A DNA stretch of 64,000 nt from an uncultured Desulfobulbaceae bacterium (lineage in GTDB: Bacteria; Desulfobacterota; Desulfobulbia; Desulfobulbales; Desulfocapsaceae). Positions 16,640 through 25,343 of the stretch are shown one piece after another (position 1 is the stretch's first letter; each line of letters opens with the position of its first letter). The position numbers and the translations under genes are program-made. Location: assembly GCA_937910875.1 (NCBI GenBank), contig CALENA010000189.1:1-64000 (forward strand). Direction: 5' to 3'. The notes under the pieces were generated by a model. It was not told where the DNA came from. It did no database searches and worked only from the letters and a program-made list of their open reading frames with translations.

Positions 16640-17737
16640 TTATTTGCCGGCAGCGGCTTTTGTTCCGGTGAGATTCAGCAGGGGCAGAGGTGAACTCTGG
16701 CCCTCGTCCATGATATAGATAGACTGGACTGAGGGCAGGATTTCCTGCATGGTTTCCACGTACATACGCTGGCGAGTCACTTTTGTGTAATTCTTGTACT
16801 CCTTGAGGATATCTTTGAAGCGTTCGGTCTCGCCCTTGGCGTCATTGATCCGGCTGACTGAATACCCGTGTGACTCTTCGACCATCTGCAAGGCGCTACC
16901 CCGGGCCTTGGGGATCACCCGGTTATAGGTCTCTTCGGCCTCGTTGACCAGCCGTTTCATGTCCTGATCGGCCTCGTTGACCTCGTTGAAGGCCGGCTTG
17001 ACCTGATCGGGCGGGTTGATATCCTGGAACTGGACTGTGCCGACGGAGATGCCGGATTCGAGCATGTTGAGCTGTGTCTGGATCTCGTTCTTGACGCCGG
17101 CGGCCAGGACATCACGGTTGCTGAGGACGTAGTCAAAATCCATGTTGCCGACGATTCGGCGGGTCACACTCTCGGAGACATCACGCACGGCCTGCCGCAC
17201 ATCCTTGACCTTGAAGAGAAAGTTCTGTGGGTCCATGACCCGGTACTGGACGATCCATGCAACATTGATGACGTTCTTGTCGGCCGTGAGCATCAGGGAT
17301 TCCATGTCATAGCCGCGTCGGTCAAAGGTGGTCTGCTGGCCAGGGGAGCGGCTGCGGAAGCCGAATTCTTCCTTGCGGATCTCTTCTACGTCGACCTTGT
17401 GCAGGACATCGATGAAGGGGATCTTGAAATGGAGGCCGGCCTGGACCGTCTGGCTGTACTCACCCAGGCGCAGGATCACCCCGACTTCACTGGGGGCGAT
17501 CTTGAAAAACGAGGCATAAACTGCCTGAAGCAGGATGACAAACAGGATGATCGAGAAAATCTTCCCCAGTCCCGCCATGGGATTGGGCGGCCCATTCTGT
17601 TCGGGGGTTCCCCCGGACTTGCTTTTTTTCGGTCCGGAAAAATAATCCTGGATCTTGCTGATCAGTTGGGCCACCATTTCTTCGGGTGACTGGGGGCGTT
17701 TCTTCTGACCCCACGGTGGTTGTTGGTCGTTGGGCAT
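16640..17737 (-). CDS. hflK: HflK, FtsH-protease modulator subunit
   Basis: A 365-residue partner of HflC. The cytoplasmic N-terminus is proline- and glycine-rich (NDQQPPWGQKKRPQSPEEM), then one membrane helix at about residues 57-77 (IFSIILFVILLQAVYASFF), then a band-7 domain starting APSEVGVILRLGEYSQTVQAGLH. The helical C-terminal part includes AEETYNRVIPKARGSALQM and the QRMYVETMQEIL block specific to HflK. An in-frame ATG lies 15 codons upstream, but the start at 17737 has AGGAG at a good distance and matches the family N-terminus (M-x-N-x-x-PPWG). It is the first gene of hflKC. Confidence 0.93.
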   Translation of the reverse strand: MPNDQQPPWGQKKRPQSPEEMVAQLISKIQDYFSGPKKSKSGGTPEQNGPPNPMAGLGKIFSIILFVILLQAVYASFFKIAPSEVGVILRLGEYSQTVQAGLHFKIPFIDVLHKVDVEEIRKEEFGFRSRSPGQQTTFDRRGYDMESLMLTADKNVINVAWIVQYRVMDPQNFLFKVKDVRQAVRDVSESVTRRIVGNMDFDYVLSNRDVLAAGVKNEIQTQLNMLESGISVGTVQFQDINPPDQVKPAFNEVNEADQDMKRLVNEAEETYNRVIPKARGSALQMVEESHGYSVSRINDAKGETERFKDILKEYKNYTKVTRQRMYVETMQEILPSVQSIYIMDEGQSSPLPLLNLTGTKAAAGK

Positions 17738-18057
17738 GAGGGTATTCTCCTGGGTTATTGACAGTCGGCCTGGAAATGGCAAGTGCCGGTTACGTTTATT
17801 GGAGTGTTCGTGTTCTGGGCGCTGGGCTGATCGGCTGCCGAATCACAGCTGAATTAACACAGATAAGTCTTTGTAAAGGGATTACAAGCGTTGCGGGAAC
17901 GATTTCTCACGATGGATGAACTGGCTTCAGGGGTGATGGCGATCAGCATAGATAGAATAAATCTTACCGGCAGTCTTCCGGATTGTAAAGGAAAAGCGAA
18001 ATGGTGTCCGCCAGGAAGAGGGCAGGGTGGTGGTAGACCTGAAGGTATTGGGGCGGG
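17738..18057. other. 320-bp spacer between rhomboid gene and hflK
   Basis: This minus-strand spacer should hold the hflK promoter. I see no gene, no strong hairpin with a T-run and no convincing -35/-10 pair. The short frame covering about 17927-18115 has no protein-like character. Confidence 0.4.
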
Positions 18058-18975
18058 TTATTGATAGGTCGCGGCCTTCAGGGCCGCGTGCCAGCTGCTG
18101 ACCACCAGGGTGCATGTCAGTGTAAAGAGCAGGGCCTGGAACCAGAAGGAATGTTTGAGGAGGCTGAGTGGCTTCCGGTCAAGAAACCAGCCGGCCATGA
18201 GTCCGACTATCAGGCCGGCCAGGTGGGCCCCGAAGTCCGTATTTTCTCCCGAGCTGCCGAGCATGGCCAAAAGGGCTGCACCTGACATCAGGGGGATGAG
18301 GAGGTGCTGGCCTGTTCGTTGTTGTCGTTGTTTGTGGCCCATGGATGAGAGCATGCCGATGATCCCGAAGACGGCGGTGGAAAAGCCGACAAAATGGTGT
18401 CCGGGGCCGTGCCAGAGGACATTGAGCAGATTTCCGCAGACACCGACCAGCAGCAGGGCAAAGAGTCCTAGCCCGTTGCCGGTCAGCCGGCACAAGGCAT
18501 GGATGAGCACAGCCCCGATCAGGCAGTTTCCCAGGAGGTGGACGGCATCGGCATGCAGGGTCAGGGGAGTGAGCAGTCGCCACCACTGGCCCTGGTTGAG
18601 GATAGCGTTTGAGTCTCCGCTGCCGGCGAGAAACCAGATTGATGAGCCATCCCAGGGGCCGGTGATGGACGAGAAGAGCATCAGGCCACCGATGAGCAGC
18701 AGGGTTGGAGGTTGGAGCAGAGGGGTAAAATCTTCGTCTGGCTGGATGGGTGGCGGTGGCCAGTTCCGGTTTTCCTGGTCATAGGTGACCAGTTCATACA
18801 GTGCTGCCTCCCGCAGTCTGTCTGGAACCAGAATCTGCAAACCATCATTGGTCTGTTCGATTCGGTGCGGAATCTTGACCGCCTGGAGGACCAGGGTGCA
18901 GGTGGTGACCCTCGCCTCATCCCGGCTGTTGAGGATGACCTGGTCGTGGGCAGATTCTTGAGTGTGCGGGTCCAT
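18058..18975 (-). CDS. rhomboid family intramembrane serine protease
   Basis: A 305-residue protein. A soluble N-terminal region (residues 1-85, with TCTLVLQAVKIPHRIEQ and LYELVTYDQENRNWP) precedes six or so membrane helices. The catalytic dyad is visible as Ser199 in GFSTAVFG and His251 in FGAHLAG. The supporting HADAVHLLGN block, whose histidine and asparagine form the oxyanion hole, is also present. Rhomboids cut single-pass membrane proteins within the lipid bilayer. The frame is open further upstream, but ATG at 18975 is the more natural start. Neither start has a clear ribosome site, so the N-terminus is uncertain. The substrate is unknown. Confidence 0.85.
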   Translation of the reverse strand: MDPHTQESAHDQVILNSRDEARVTTCTLVLQAVKIPHRIEQTNDGLQILVPDRLREAALYELVTYDQENRNWPPPPIQPDEDFTPLLQPPTLLLIGGLMLFSSITGPWDGSSIWFLAGSGDSNAILNQGQWWRLLTPLTLHADAVHLLGNCLIGAVLIHALCRLTGNGLGLFALLLVGVCGNLLNVLWHGPGHHFVGFSTAVFGIIGMLSSMGHKQRQQRTGQHLLIPLMSGAALLAMLGSSGENTDFGAHLAGLIVGLMAGWFLDRKPLSLLKHSFWFQALLFTLTCTLVVSSWHAALKAATYQ

Positions 18976-19252
18976 GGCCGGAAGGGGAGTGGGTGGAAGA
19001 TTTTTGTCAGGTTTATGATATGGTAGCCACCAGGACGTGCTTTGGCAATGGCAACATGGGAACTCTTGGGGGCGGGCGCGAAACGGACATGGATACATGT
19101 GCCAGGAGCGGAAGTGGGACGGTTTATAGGCGGATGAAGGGGCGGGGTGGAATTGTCAGCTGTCTGAGGTGTGTGTGACGGAGAATACGTCAGTTGGGAG
19201 GTTGGAGAAGTGCGAGAGGAAATTGTCTTCTGTCTTGCTGAAATGCGGGCAC
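18976..19252. other. spacer between tRNA-Leu terminator and rhomboid gene
   Basis: No gene or strong structure is seen. It would carry the rhomboid promoter on the minus strand. The alternative upstream starts of the rhomboid frame fall in this region. Confidence 0.35.
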
Positions 19253-19285
19253 AAAAAAAGGGTTACAGTCAGTTGACTGCAACCC
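19253..19285 (-). terminator. intrinsic terminator after tRNA-Leu
   Basis: On the minus strand GGGTTGCAGTCA pairs with GACTGTAACCC, followed by seven T. It lies 8 bases after the CCA end of the tRNA, an ideal position. Confidence 0.9.
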
Positions 19286-19293
19286 TGAATTAT

Positions 19294-19380
19294 TGGTGCC
19301 GAAGGCGAGACTCGAACTCGCACAAGGATACCCTCACTAGACCCTGAACCTAGCGCGTCTACCAATTCCGCCACTTCGGC
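19294..19380 (-). tRNA. tRNA-Leu (anticodon CAG)
   Basis: An 87-base class II tRNA. The acceptor GCCGAAG pairs with CTTCGGC, the D-loop contains GGCGGAATTGGTAGA, the anticodon loop is TTCAGGG with CAG in the centre, and there is a long variable arm. The T-arm is GAGTTCGAGTCTC, and the CCA tail is encoded. A promoter lies just upstream and a terminator just downstream, so it is an independent transcription unit. Confidence 0.96.
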
Positions 19381-19391
19381 ATAACGATGGC

Positions 19392-19420
19392 AATATGCCT
19401 TTGCAGCGGACTTTTGTCAA
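19392..19420 (-). promoter_or_regulatory. promoter of tRNA-Leu
   Basis: On the minus strand a perfect TTGACA (19420-19415) and CATATT (19397-19392) are spaced by 17 bases. The predicted start is a few bases before the tRNA 5' end at 19380. It is back to back with the candidate ribF promoter. Confidence 0.75.
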
Positions 19421-19434
19421 GGCTTTCTTGGTGG

Positions 19435-19463
19435 TGGATAGAAAAAAGAACTTCGAGTATAAT
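19435..19463 (+). promoter_or_regulatory. candidate promoter of ribF (nearly leaderless)
   Basis: TGGATA at 19435-19440 and a perfect TATAAT at 19458-19463 have a 17-base spacer. The expected start, near 19470, is only about two bases before the ribF ATG at 19472, and no ribosome site is visible. The -35 matches only four of six positions. Confidence 0.5.
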
Positions 19464-19471
19464 GGCTGATT

Positions 19472-20443
19472 ATGGAAATATATAGAGAGCTGGAGGCAAT
19501 CCAGCAACCATTTACGCAGGCTTGCGTAACCATAGGCAATTTTGACGGTGTTCACATTGGACATCAGCTCCTTTTTGCCGAAGTGGTTCAGAAGGCCTAT
19601 CGCTGCGGCGGCACCAGTGTGGCCATCACCTTTGATCCCCACCCCCTGCAGGTCCTGCGTCCCAACGGAATCAAATTGATCTCCACCTGTGAACAGAAAA
19701 CCGAACTGATTGGCTATGCAGGGATTGATGCCCTGGTGATTGTTCCTTTCAGCATGAAGTTTGCCACCACCACGGCCGATCATTTTGTGGACGAGGTTCT
19801 GATCCGGCGTGTCGGGGTTCAGGAACTGGTGGTCGGCTATGATTATGCCTTTGGCAAGGGACGGGTTGGGAACATCGATTTTCTCAAAAGGCAGGGCGTT
19901 GAAAAGGGCTTTGGCGTCACCGTGATTGATGCCCATTATGAGGACGGGATGCTGGCCAGCTCCACCAAGGTCCGTGAGTTGGTGACTGAGGGACGAATGG
20001 CGGATGCCAAGAAACTGCTTGGGCGTTATTATCAGATCCGGGGTGTGGTGGCGCTGGGCAAGCAGCGTGGCGGGCGTGAGATCGGGTTTCCCACGGCCAA
20101 TCTCTATGTGGACGAGGAGGACCTGGTGCCCAAGATCGGGGTCTATGTGGCCCAGGTGATCTGCGATGGCAAGTGTTATGGCGGGGTGCTGAATGTCGGC
20201 TACAACCCGACCTTTGATGACAGACGACTGGTGGCCGAAGTTCATATATTTGATTTTAATCAAGATATTTATGGAAAACCCATTAAGGTCAATCTCCTGC
20301 GTTATTTGCGTGGTGAGCAGAAATTTGCTGGAATCAGTGAACTCGCAGCCCAGATCGCCCGTGACGTGATTCAGGCCCGAGAGATTCTGACCCAGCAGCA
20401 GCAGGAGCTTATGCTGTCCTGCGAGGAAAAATTTAATCGCTGA
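19472..20443 (+). CDS. ribF: bifunctional riboflavin kinase / FAD synthetase
   Basis: A 323-residue enzyme making FMN from riboflavin and then FAD. The N-terminal nucleotidyltransferase domain (residues about 15-180) has VTIGNFDGVHIGHQLLF, TFDPHP, and SSTKVRELVTEGRMADAKKLLGRYY. The C-terminal kinase domain (about 185-310) has GFPTANLYV, GVYVA, GVLNVGYNPTF and VEVH-like AEVHIFDFNQDIYG. Length is typical. It has no Shine-Dalgarno sequence but sits right behind a TATAAT box. With ribE, ribBA and ribH about 3 kb downstream, the region supplies flavins, which are in high demand for FAD enzymes such as AprA and QmoAB. Confidence 0.95.
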   Translation: MEIYRELEAIQQPFTQACVTIGNFDGVHIGHQLLFAEVVQKAYRCGGTSVAITFDPHPLQVLRPNGIKLISTCEQKTELIGYAGIDALVIVPFSMKFATTTADHFVDEVLIRRVGVQELVVGYDYAFGKGRVGNIDFLKRQGVEKGFGVTVIDAHYEDGMLASSTKVRELVTEGRMADAKKLLGRYYQIRGVVALGKQRGGREIGFPTANLYVDEEDLVPKIGVYVAQVICDGKCYGGVLNVGYNPTFDDRRLVAEVHIFDFNQDIYGKPIKVNLLRYLRGEQKFAGISELAAQIARDVIQAREILTQQQQELMLSCEEKFNR

Positions 20444-20485
20444 GCCTGAGGGGCAGCTGCTGAAAAGCCTGCGGGGATTTTCTCC

Positions 20486-20513
20486 TTGCATGTGGGCCCA
20501 AGGTGTCTATAGT
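20486..20513 (+). promoter_or_regulatory. candidate promoter of the TPR gene
   Basis: TTGCAT (20486-20491) and TATAGT (20508-20513) are spaced by 16 bases, about 140 bases before the ATG at 20652. The -10 is good and the -35 is weak. Confidence 0.4.
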
Positions 20514-20651
20514 GTAGCCCATCTTGGATAATTGCCCTTTTGCGGTCTGCTCCGTTTTGTCTGTCTATTTGTATGAATGGCGGGCTGGGCGAGCGTTTTC
20601 GGCCCATTATGGTCTTTTTTTGACCCCCCTATTTGTTGAGGATTTTGCGTT

Positions 20652-21281
20652 ATGTCTGAAACGTTGCAAGAAGATATGGATGCGGTGATCGCTGAGCTTG
20701 AAAAGAAATGTGAGCAGCATCCAGACAGTGTTATGGCTCATCATCATGTGGCCCTGGTCTATCTCAAGGCCGGACGGATCGGCGATGCCATGAAGAGCCT
20801 CGAGCGGGTGCTCGAGATCGACCCGAGCAGCGCCGAGAGCATGATTAATCTCGGGGCCATTTATTTTGGTCGCGGTGATCTGGCCCGGGCGCAGGACCTC
20901 AATGAGGCCGCGGTCAAGGCCATGCCCCAGGCGGCCCAGGGGCACGCGAACCTCGGTCTGATCTGGCAGCAGAAAAACGAGTTGGACAAGGCCATTGCCG
21001 CCTATGAGAAGGCGCTCCAGCATAACCCGAAACTGGTGACGGTCTGGGTGAATCTGACCTCTGTCCTGACCATGAAGGGGGAGGATGAACGGGCCCTGAA
21101 GGCGGCAAAAAAGGCGATTGAACTCGAGCCGGATAATAATCTGGCCCGGAATAATCTGGCCGTGGCTCTCTATTTTATTGGCGACTATCAGGCCTCCAAA
21201 ATCGAAATGGACAAGGCCCGCGAGCTTGGTTATTCGGTTTCCCCTGAATTTGAAGCCCGACTTGAAGAGAAGCTTGCTTGA
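20652..21281 (+). CDS. tetratricopeptide repeat protein
   Basis: A 209-residue soluble protein composed mostly of TPR units. MAHHHVALVYLKAGRIGDAMKSLERVLEIDP, AESMINLGAIYFGRGDLARAQDLNEAAVKAMP, and similar units near residues 95-128 and 130-160 show the W/L-G-Y-A-F-A-P spacing. Such proteins act as scaffolds for protein contacts, and the partner here is unknown. It has no signal peptide and no extra catalytic domain. It has its own candidate promoter and is followed by a terminator, so it is probably a single-gene unit. Confidence 0.85.
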   Translation: MSETLQEDMDAVIAELEKKCEQHPDSVMAHHHVALVYLKAGRIGDAMKSLERVLEIDPSSAESMINLGAIYFGRGDLARAQDLNEAAVKAMPQAAQGHANLGLIWQQKNELDKAIAAYEKALQHNPKLVTVWVNLTSVLTMKGEDERALKAAKKAIELEPDNNLARNNLAVALYFIGDYQASKIEMDKARELGYSVSPEFEARLEEKLA

Positions 21282-21297
21282 GTGATGGCGTCTGAGT

Positions 21298-21337
21298 AAT
21301 TCCGATCTGTGTTGTCGTGCGCTATCGGAATTTTTTC
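21298..21337 (+). terminator. intrinsic terminator after the TPR gene
   Basis: AATTCCGAT (21298-21306) pairs with ATCGGAATT (21324-21332), followed by a T-run to 21336. It lies 17 bases after the stop. Confidence 0.8.
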
Positions 21338-21450
21338 TGAGCCATTCCACCAATTCTTGCAAGTCTCTCTAGAAAGAGACGGGATGGGTTCTGTTGCTGT
21401 CCTGCTTGTCCTGATGGACAGACCCAGGATCTGAGACCTGCAGTGATCGT

Positions 21451-22584
21451 ATGAAAAAAACAAAAATTACCTCTCCACCCTGGTGTCCCTTCTGCGGTCA
21501 GAAGGTGAGTCGGGCCAGTGATGCCATTGAGCGGAAGCTTTCCGAGTTTAAGGTCGGACGCTGCCAGTGTGGCGCGGTGTATAGCAGTGATCCCACCGGT
21601 CATAATATCGGTGCGGCCATGGTTGAGACACTGGTCTTGGCCTGTGACAATAACTGGGATCTGGCCTGGGATCTGATGCCAGAGGATGATTATCTCACCG
21701 GTCGTGTCGAGGACTATGATGAGATCACCCATCAGGTGATCAACACCAGGAATATCGATGGACGACCCGTGCGTGGGGTCCTTTATTTTGTCCGTCTGCA
21801 CAAGGCTGTGGTCGAAATTTCCAGGCGGGTCAAAGACAAGAAGGAGCTTTTGGCAACAGCGGCCAATCAGGGGGTTGATCAGTCTGTGCCTGCAGTGGAA
21901 CCTGCCCCTGTCCCTGGCCATACTCGTCTGCGGGCCAGTAAAAAGATTGTCCGGGAGTTGGTGGATGCAGGCGATGTTGGTGGTCTGGTCCGTCTCTGTC
22001 TGGATGACAAAAAGACCCTGCGTCTGACCCAGCGTCTTCTGTACGACCCCGACGATGCCAAACGCTGGCGGCTGGCCGCGCTTCTGGGTCAGGTCTGTGC
22101 CCGGGTGGCCACCCGGGATCCGGGCCAGGTCTCCGAGTTACTGCACCGCCTATTTGAGGCCTGCTCTGATTCAGCGGCCACGCCTTGGGGGATGATCGAG
22201 GTCCTGGGTGAGATTATCAGTGGGCGTACGGATATCTTTGGCGCCTTTACCCGGCATCTGCTTAATTATATGGGTGATGCCTCGACTCAGGCCCAGGTGG
22301 TCTGGGCCCTGGCTCTGATTGCAGGTCGGCGGCCGGACCTGATTCGTCAGACCCCGTTTTATAACCTGTTTCATTTTCTGCAGCATCCTGATCCGCAGAT
22401 GCGTGGCCTGGTGGCCTTGCTTCTGGGCAGGATTAAGGCCACGGAAACCACCATGCAACTGCTGGAGTTGACCGGTGACGAGGCCGAGTTTGTGCTTTGG
22501 CAGGCAGGGGTTCCTGCAACTGTGACTGTCGGCCAGACGGCCCGTGAGGCCCTGGCTCTGATTCGTGAAGGAGAAATAGAATGA
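21451..22584 (+). CDS. zinc-ribbon plus HEAT-repeat protein (DVU0298-like)
   Basis: A 377-residue protein. Residues 9-50 contain a zinc-ribbon-like pattern: CPFCGQKV, then CQCGAVYSSDPTGHNIG. A middle region (60-130) shows DLAWDLMPEDDYL and RPVRGVLYFVRLHKAVVEI. From about residue 165, HEAT-like helical repeats follow (VRELVDAGDVGGLVRLCLDD, DPDDAKRWRLAALLGQVCAR, WGMIEVLGEIISG, VVWALALIAGRRPDL, HPDPQMRGLVALLLGRI). The repeat part resembles the DVU0298 family of sulfate reducers as I remember it, without a search. The stop overlaps the next TPR gene (ATGA). A scaffold or regulatory role is possible, but no function is known. Confidence 0.75.
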   Translation: MKKTKITSPPWCPFCGQKVSRASDAIERKLSEFKVGRCQCGAVYSSDPTGHNIGAAMVETLVLACDNNWDLAWDLMPEDDYLTGRVEDYDEITHQVINTRNIDGRPVRGVLYFVRLHKAVVEISRRVKDKKELLATAANQGVDQSVPAVEPAPVPGHTRLRASKKIVRELVDAGDVGGLVRLCLDDKKTLRLTQRLLYDPDDAKRWRLAALLGQVCARVATRDPGQVSELLHRLFEACSDSAATPWGMIEVLGEIISGRTDIFGAFTRHLLNYMGDASTQAQVVWALALIAGRRPDLIRQTPFYNLFHFLQHPDPQMRGLVALLLGRIKATETTMQLLELTGDEAEFVLWQAGVPATVTVGQTAREALALIREGEIE

Positions 22585-23183
22585 GTAAGACTGTGATCCA
22601 GCCTATTGGTGATATTGCCCCGGTTGAAGGGAAGGAGAAAAAACGTTCCTCTGACCCGGCCCAGGCCGAGTACGATGATGGCAAAGAGTTTTTGAAAAAC
22701 AAGGAATTTGGCCAGGCGGCCCTGGCCTTTCACAACGCCCTGCTGGCCTTTGAAGAAAAGTCCAACGAGAATGGCGTGGCCAATGCGTCGAACCAGCTGG
22801 CCCTGCTCTGTCTTGGCCGTGAAGATTACGTCAAGGCCCTGGAACATCTGCGTCGGTCCTTTGGGATCTGTGAGCGCAAGGATGATCCCATGAGTATGAA
22901 TCTGCTCTCAAAACAGATGGTGATCGCGCATCGCGGACTGAGACAGACTCAGGAGGCAATCAGGATCTGTCTGGATCTGGTGCAGGGCTATAATATGGAT
23001 AATAATCCGCACGAGACCGTGCAGATGCTGGAGCTGATGGCCGAGATCTATCTGGATGGCGGTGAACGGGCCAAGGCCGCAGATACCTATCGCACCATTG
23101 CCTCCATCCATGCAAATTACAAGCACAGGAGCATTGCCGCAGGTTTTATCAGTAAGGCTGAGGCCTTGGAGGCTTCCGCCTGA
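22581..23183 (+). CDS. tetratricopeptide repeat protein
   Basis: A 200-residue soluble protein with about three or four TPR units after a low-complexity lysine-rich start (GKEKKRSSDPAQAEYDDGKEFL). Examples are KEFGQAALAFHNALLAFEEK, ALLCLGREDYVKALEHLRRS and MLELMAEIYLDGGERAKAADTYRTI. It overlaps the upstream zinc-ribbon/HEAT gene by four bases, so the two are translationally coupled and may form a complex. ribE follows after 20 bases. No enzymatic motif is visible. Confidence 0.82.
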   Translation: MSKTVIQPIGDIAPVEGKEKKRSSDPAQAEYDDGKEFLKNKEFGQAALAFHNALLAFEEKSNENGVANASNQLALLCLGREDYVKALEHLRRSFGICERKDDPMSMNLLSKQMVIAHRGLRQTQEAIRICLDLVQGYNMDNNPHETVQMLELMAEIYLDGGERAKAADTYRTIASIHANYKHRSIAAGFISKAEALEASA

Positions 23184-23203
23184 GAGGGGCGGAAATTGCG
23201 GCC

Positions 23204-23866
23204 ATGTTTACCGGGATTGTTGCAGGTGTTGGCACGCTGCTTCGGAAGCGGGCTACGGGGGGCGGCCTGACCTTTGAATTGGAATCAGCCTTTGAGCTGA
23301 CCGATCCTCAGGAGGGCGAGTCCATTGCTATTAATGGCGTCTGTCTGACCGCCTATCATATAAACGGCCGCAGATTCAGCGTTGATGTGTCTCCTGAGAG
23401 CCTGTCCCGCACCACCCTGGGCGAGCTGGTCGTGGGGGGGCGGGTCAATATGGAACGGGCCCTGCGCCTTGCTGACCGCCTGGGAGGCCACATTGTCTCT
23501 GGTCATGTGGATTGTGTGGCCCAGGTCCGGGAGCGCAAGGCCCTTGGCGATTATACCCTGTTCGAGTTTTCCTTTCCGCCCGAGTTTGACCGCTATGTTA
23601 TTGAAAAAGGCTCAGTGACCATCAGCGGTGTCAGCCTGACCGTGAACAGTTGTGTCTCCGGCCGCTTCTCGGTCTCGATTATCCCCCATACCCTGCAGGT
23701 CACCACCCTGGGTGAGCTTACGAGTGGTCATCGGGTGAATATCGAGGTCGATATTATCGGCAAGTATGTGGAAAAGCTTCTCTCTGTGGAGCCAGGCCAG
23801 AGCACGGCCGCAGGCGGCAAGAGGGGCATTAATCCGGCCTTTCTGGCCGAGAACGGATTTTTCTAA
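23204..23866 (+). CDS. ribE: riboflavin synthase (alpha subunit)
   Basis: A 220-residue protein made of two similar lumazine-binding barrels, as in all riboflavin synthases. The first opens MFTGIVAGVGTL and contains GESIAINGVCLTA, VDVSPESLSRTTLG and GGHIVSGHVD. The second repeats the set as GSVTISGVSLTVN and VSIIPHTLQVTTLG. The enzyme dismutates two lumazine molecules to riboflavin. It is followed by ribBA and ribH, but no ribD (deaminase/reductase) is present in the cluster, so that gene must lie elsewhere. Confidence 0.95.
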   Translation: MFTGIVAGVGTLLRKRATGGGLTFELESAFELTDPQEGESIAINGVCLTAYHINGRRFSVDVSPESLSRTTLGELVVGGRVNMERALRLADRLGGHIVSGHVDCVAQVRERKALGDYTLFEFSFPPEFDRYVIEKGSVTISGVSLTVNSCVSGRFSVSIIPHTLQVTTLGELTSGHRVNIEVDIIGKYVEKLLSVEPGQSTAAGGKRGINPAFLAENGFF

Positions 23867-23874
23867 CCAGCATG

Positions 23875-23995
23875 GCTGGCCCTGATTGGCCAGCTGCAAG
23901 CAACCATGAACGTTCATAACTTCGGCATGGCCAGTGATGGTCTCCGGTGAACTTTCATATCAATCGGGACCCTGAAGAGCGGCCCGGTTTTTTTG
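23875..23995 (+). terminator. hairpins and candidate terminator/attenuator between ribE and ribBA
   Basis: A perfect hairpin GCTGGCC/GGCCAGC occupies 23875-23894. A second stem, CGGG-A-CC with GGCCCG (23965-23986, bulged A), is followed by seven T. The second looks like an intrinsic terminator that would partly separate ribE from ribBA-ribH. The FMN riboswitch consensus is not present. Confidence 0.55.
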
Positions 23996-24021
23996 TTAAT
24001 TTTTCTTGATTGGATAGAGCG

Positions 24022-25236
24022 ATGGCGGTCAGCACAATAGAAGAGGCGATAGACGATATCAAAGCCGGTAAGATGGTCATTCTGGTCGATGATGAAGATC
24101 GGGAAAATGAGGGCGATCTGTATATGGCCGCCGAATTTGTGACACCTGAGGCCATTAATTTCATGGCCCGCTACGGCCGGGGTCTGATCTGTCTGACCCT
24201 GAGTCCGGATCTGGTGGATCAGCTGGAACTGCCCATGATGGTCAACGACAACAAGTCGCCTTTCGGGACCGGGTTCACCATCAGTATTGAGGCCCGCACC
24301 GGTGTCTCGACCGGAATATCAGCGGCGGATCGGGCCCGGACCATTGAGGCGGCGGTGGCCGTGGATGCCAAACCCTATGATATCATCAGCCCCGGGCACA
24401 TCTTTCCTCTGCGCGCCCGTGAGGGTGGGGTTCTGGTCCGTCTGGGGCAGACCGAGGGATCGGTTGATCTCTCACGGCTGGCCGGGCTGCGCACGGCCGG
24501 GGTGATCTGTGAGATCATGAAGGACGATGGGACCATGGCCCGGATGCCGGATCTTGAGATATTTGCCGTCGAACACGATCTCAAGATTGTAACCATAGCT
24601 GATCTTGTGGCCTATCGTCTGCGCCAGGACCTTCTGGTGCACCGGGCGGCCGAGGCCCGCCTTCCCACCACCCATGCCGGTGATTTCCGGGCTATTGCCT
24701 ATACCAACGATGTCGACTCCCATGAGCATGTTGCCCTGGTCAAGGGAGTGATTGATCCGGAAAAACCGGTCCTGGTCCGGGTGCATTCCGAGTGTCTGAC
24801 CGGCGATGTCTTTGGTTCGGCCCGATGCGACTGTGGTTCTCAGCTGCACGCGGCCATGCAGATGATTGATCAGGAGGGCAGTGGCGTGGTCCTTTATATG
24901 CGCCAGGAAGGCCGGGGGATTGGTCTGGTCAACAAGCTCAAGGCCTATCGTCTTCAGGACGAAGAGGGGATGGACACGGTGGAGGCCAATATCCATCTTG
25001 GCTTCAAGCCAGATCTTCGTGATTACGGAATCGGTGCTCAGATCCTGCGCGATCTCGGTGTGCGGAGCATGAGTCTGTTGACCAATAATCCAAAAAAGAT
25101 TATCGGACTGGAAGGGTATGGTCTCAAGGTGGTGAACCGCTTCCCCATCGAGATGGAGGCCGGTTCCGAAAACAAAGATTATCTGCAGTGCAAGCGTGAC
25201 CGGATGGGTCATTTGATCGAGGTTGATGATCAATAA
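24022..25236 (+). CDS. ribBA: bifunctional DHBP synthase / GTP cyclohydrolase II
   Basis: A 404-residue fusion of two riboflavin-pathway enzymes. The N-terminal half (to about residue 205) is 3,4-dihydroxy-2-butanone-4-phosphate synthase, with [17 protein letters not shown], the loop [13 protein letters not shown] and [14 protein letters not shown]. The C-terminal half is GTP cyclohydrolase II with the zinc-ligand block [18 protein letters not shown], then [11 protein letters not shown] and [15 protein letters not shown]. Both active sites appear intact. A TTG four codons upstream is in frame, but the ATG at 24022 gives the family start. The ribosome site is weak. Confidence 0.95.
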   Translation: MAVSTIEEAIDDIKAGKMVILVDDEDRENEGDLYMAAEFVTPEAINFMARYGRGLICLTLSPDLVDQLELPMMVNDNKSPFGTGFTISIEARTGVSTGISAADRARTIEAAVAVDAKPYDIISPGHIFPLRAREGGVLVRLGQTEGSVDLSRLAGLRTAGVICEIMKDDGTMARMPDLEIFAVEHDLKIVTIADLVAYRLRQDLLVHRAAEARLPTTHAGDFRAIAYTNDVDSHEHVALVKGVIDPEKPVLVRVHSECLTGDVFGSARCDCGSQLHAAMQMIDQEGSGVVLYMRQEGRGIGLVNKLKAYRLQDEEGMDTVEANIHLGFKPDLRDYGIGAQILRDLGVRSMSLLTNNPKKIIGLEGYGLKVVNRFPIEMEAGSENKDYLQCKRDRMGHLIEVDDQ

Positions 25237-25343
25237 GGTGAGGGCAGGTGGGCCAGTGATGGTCCCGGGAAGATAGCGTTCAGGAATGTGACGACATTGT
25301 CATGATGGGCAATGTGAATTGTCTCAGTGCAAAGGTGAGGGGA

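Noticed and set aside
23867-24021. Possible FMN riboswitch in the rib cluster
   Set aside because: The AGGGTGAAATTCCC and GGCGGT aptamer segments are absent. Only simple hairpins are seen.
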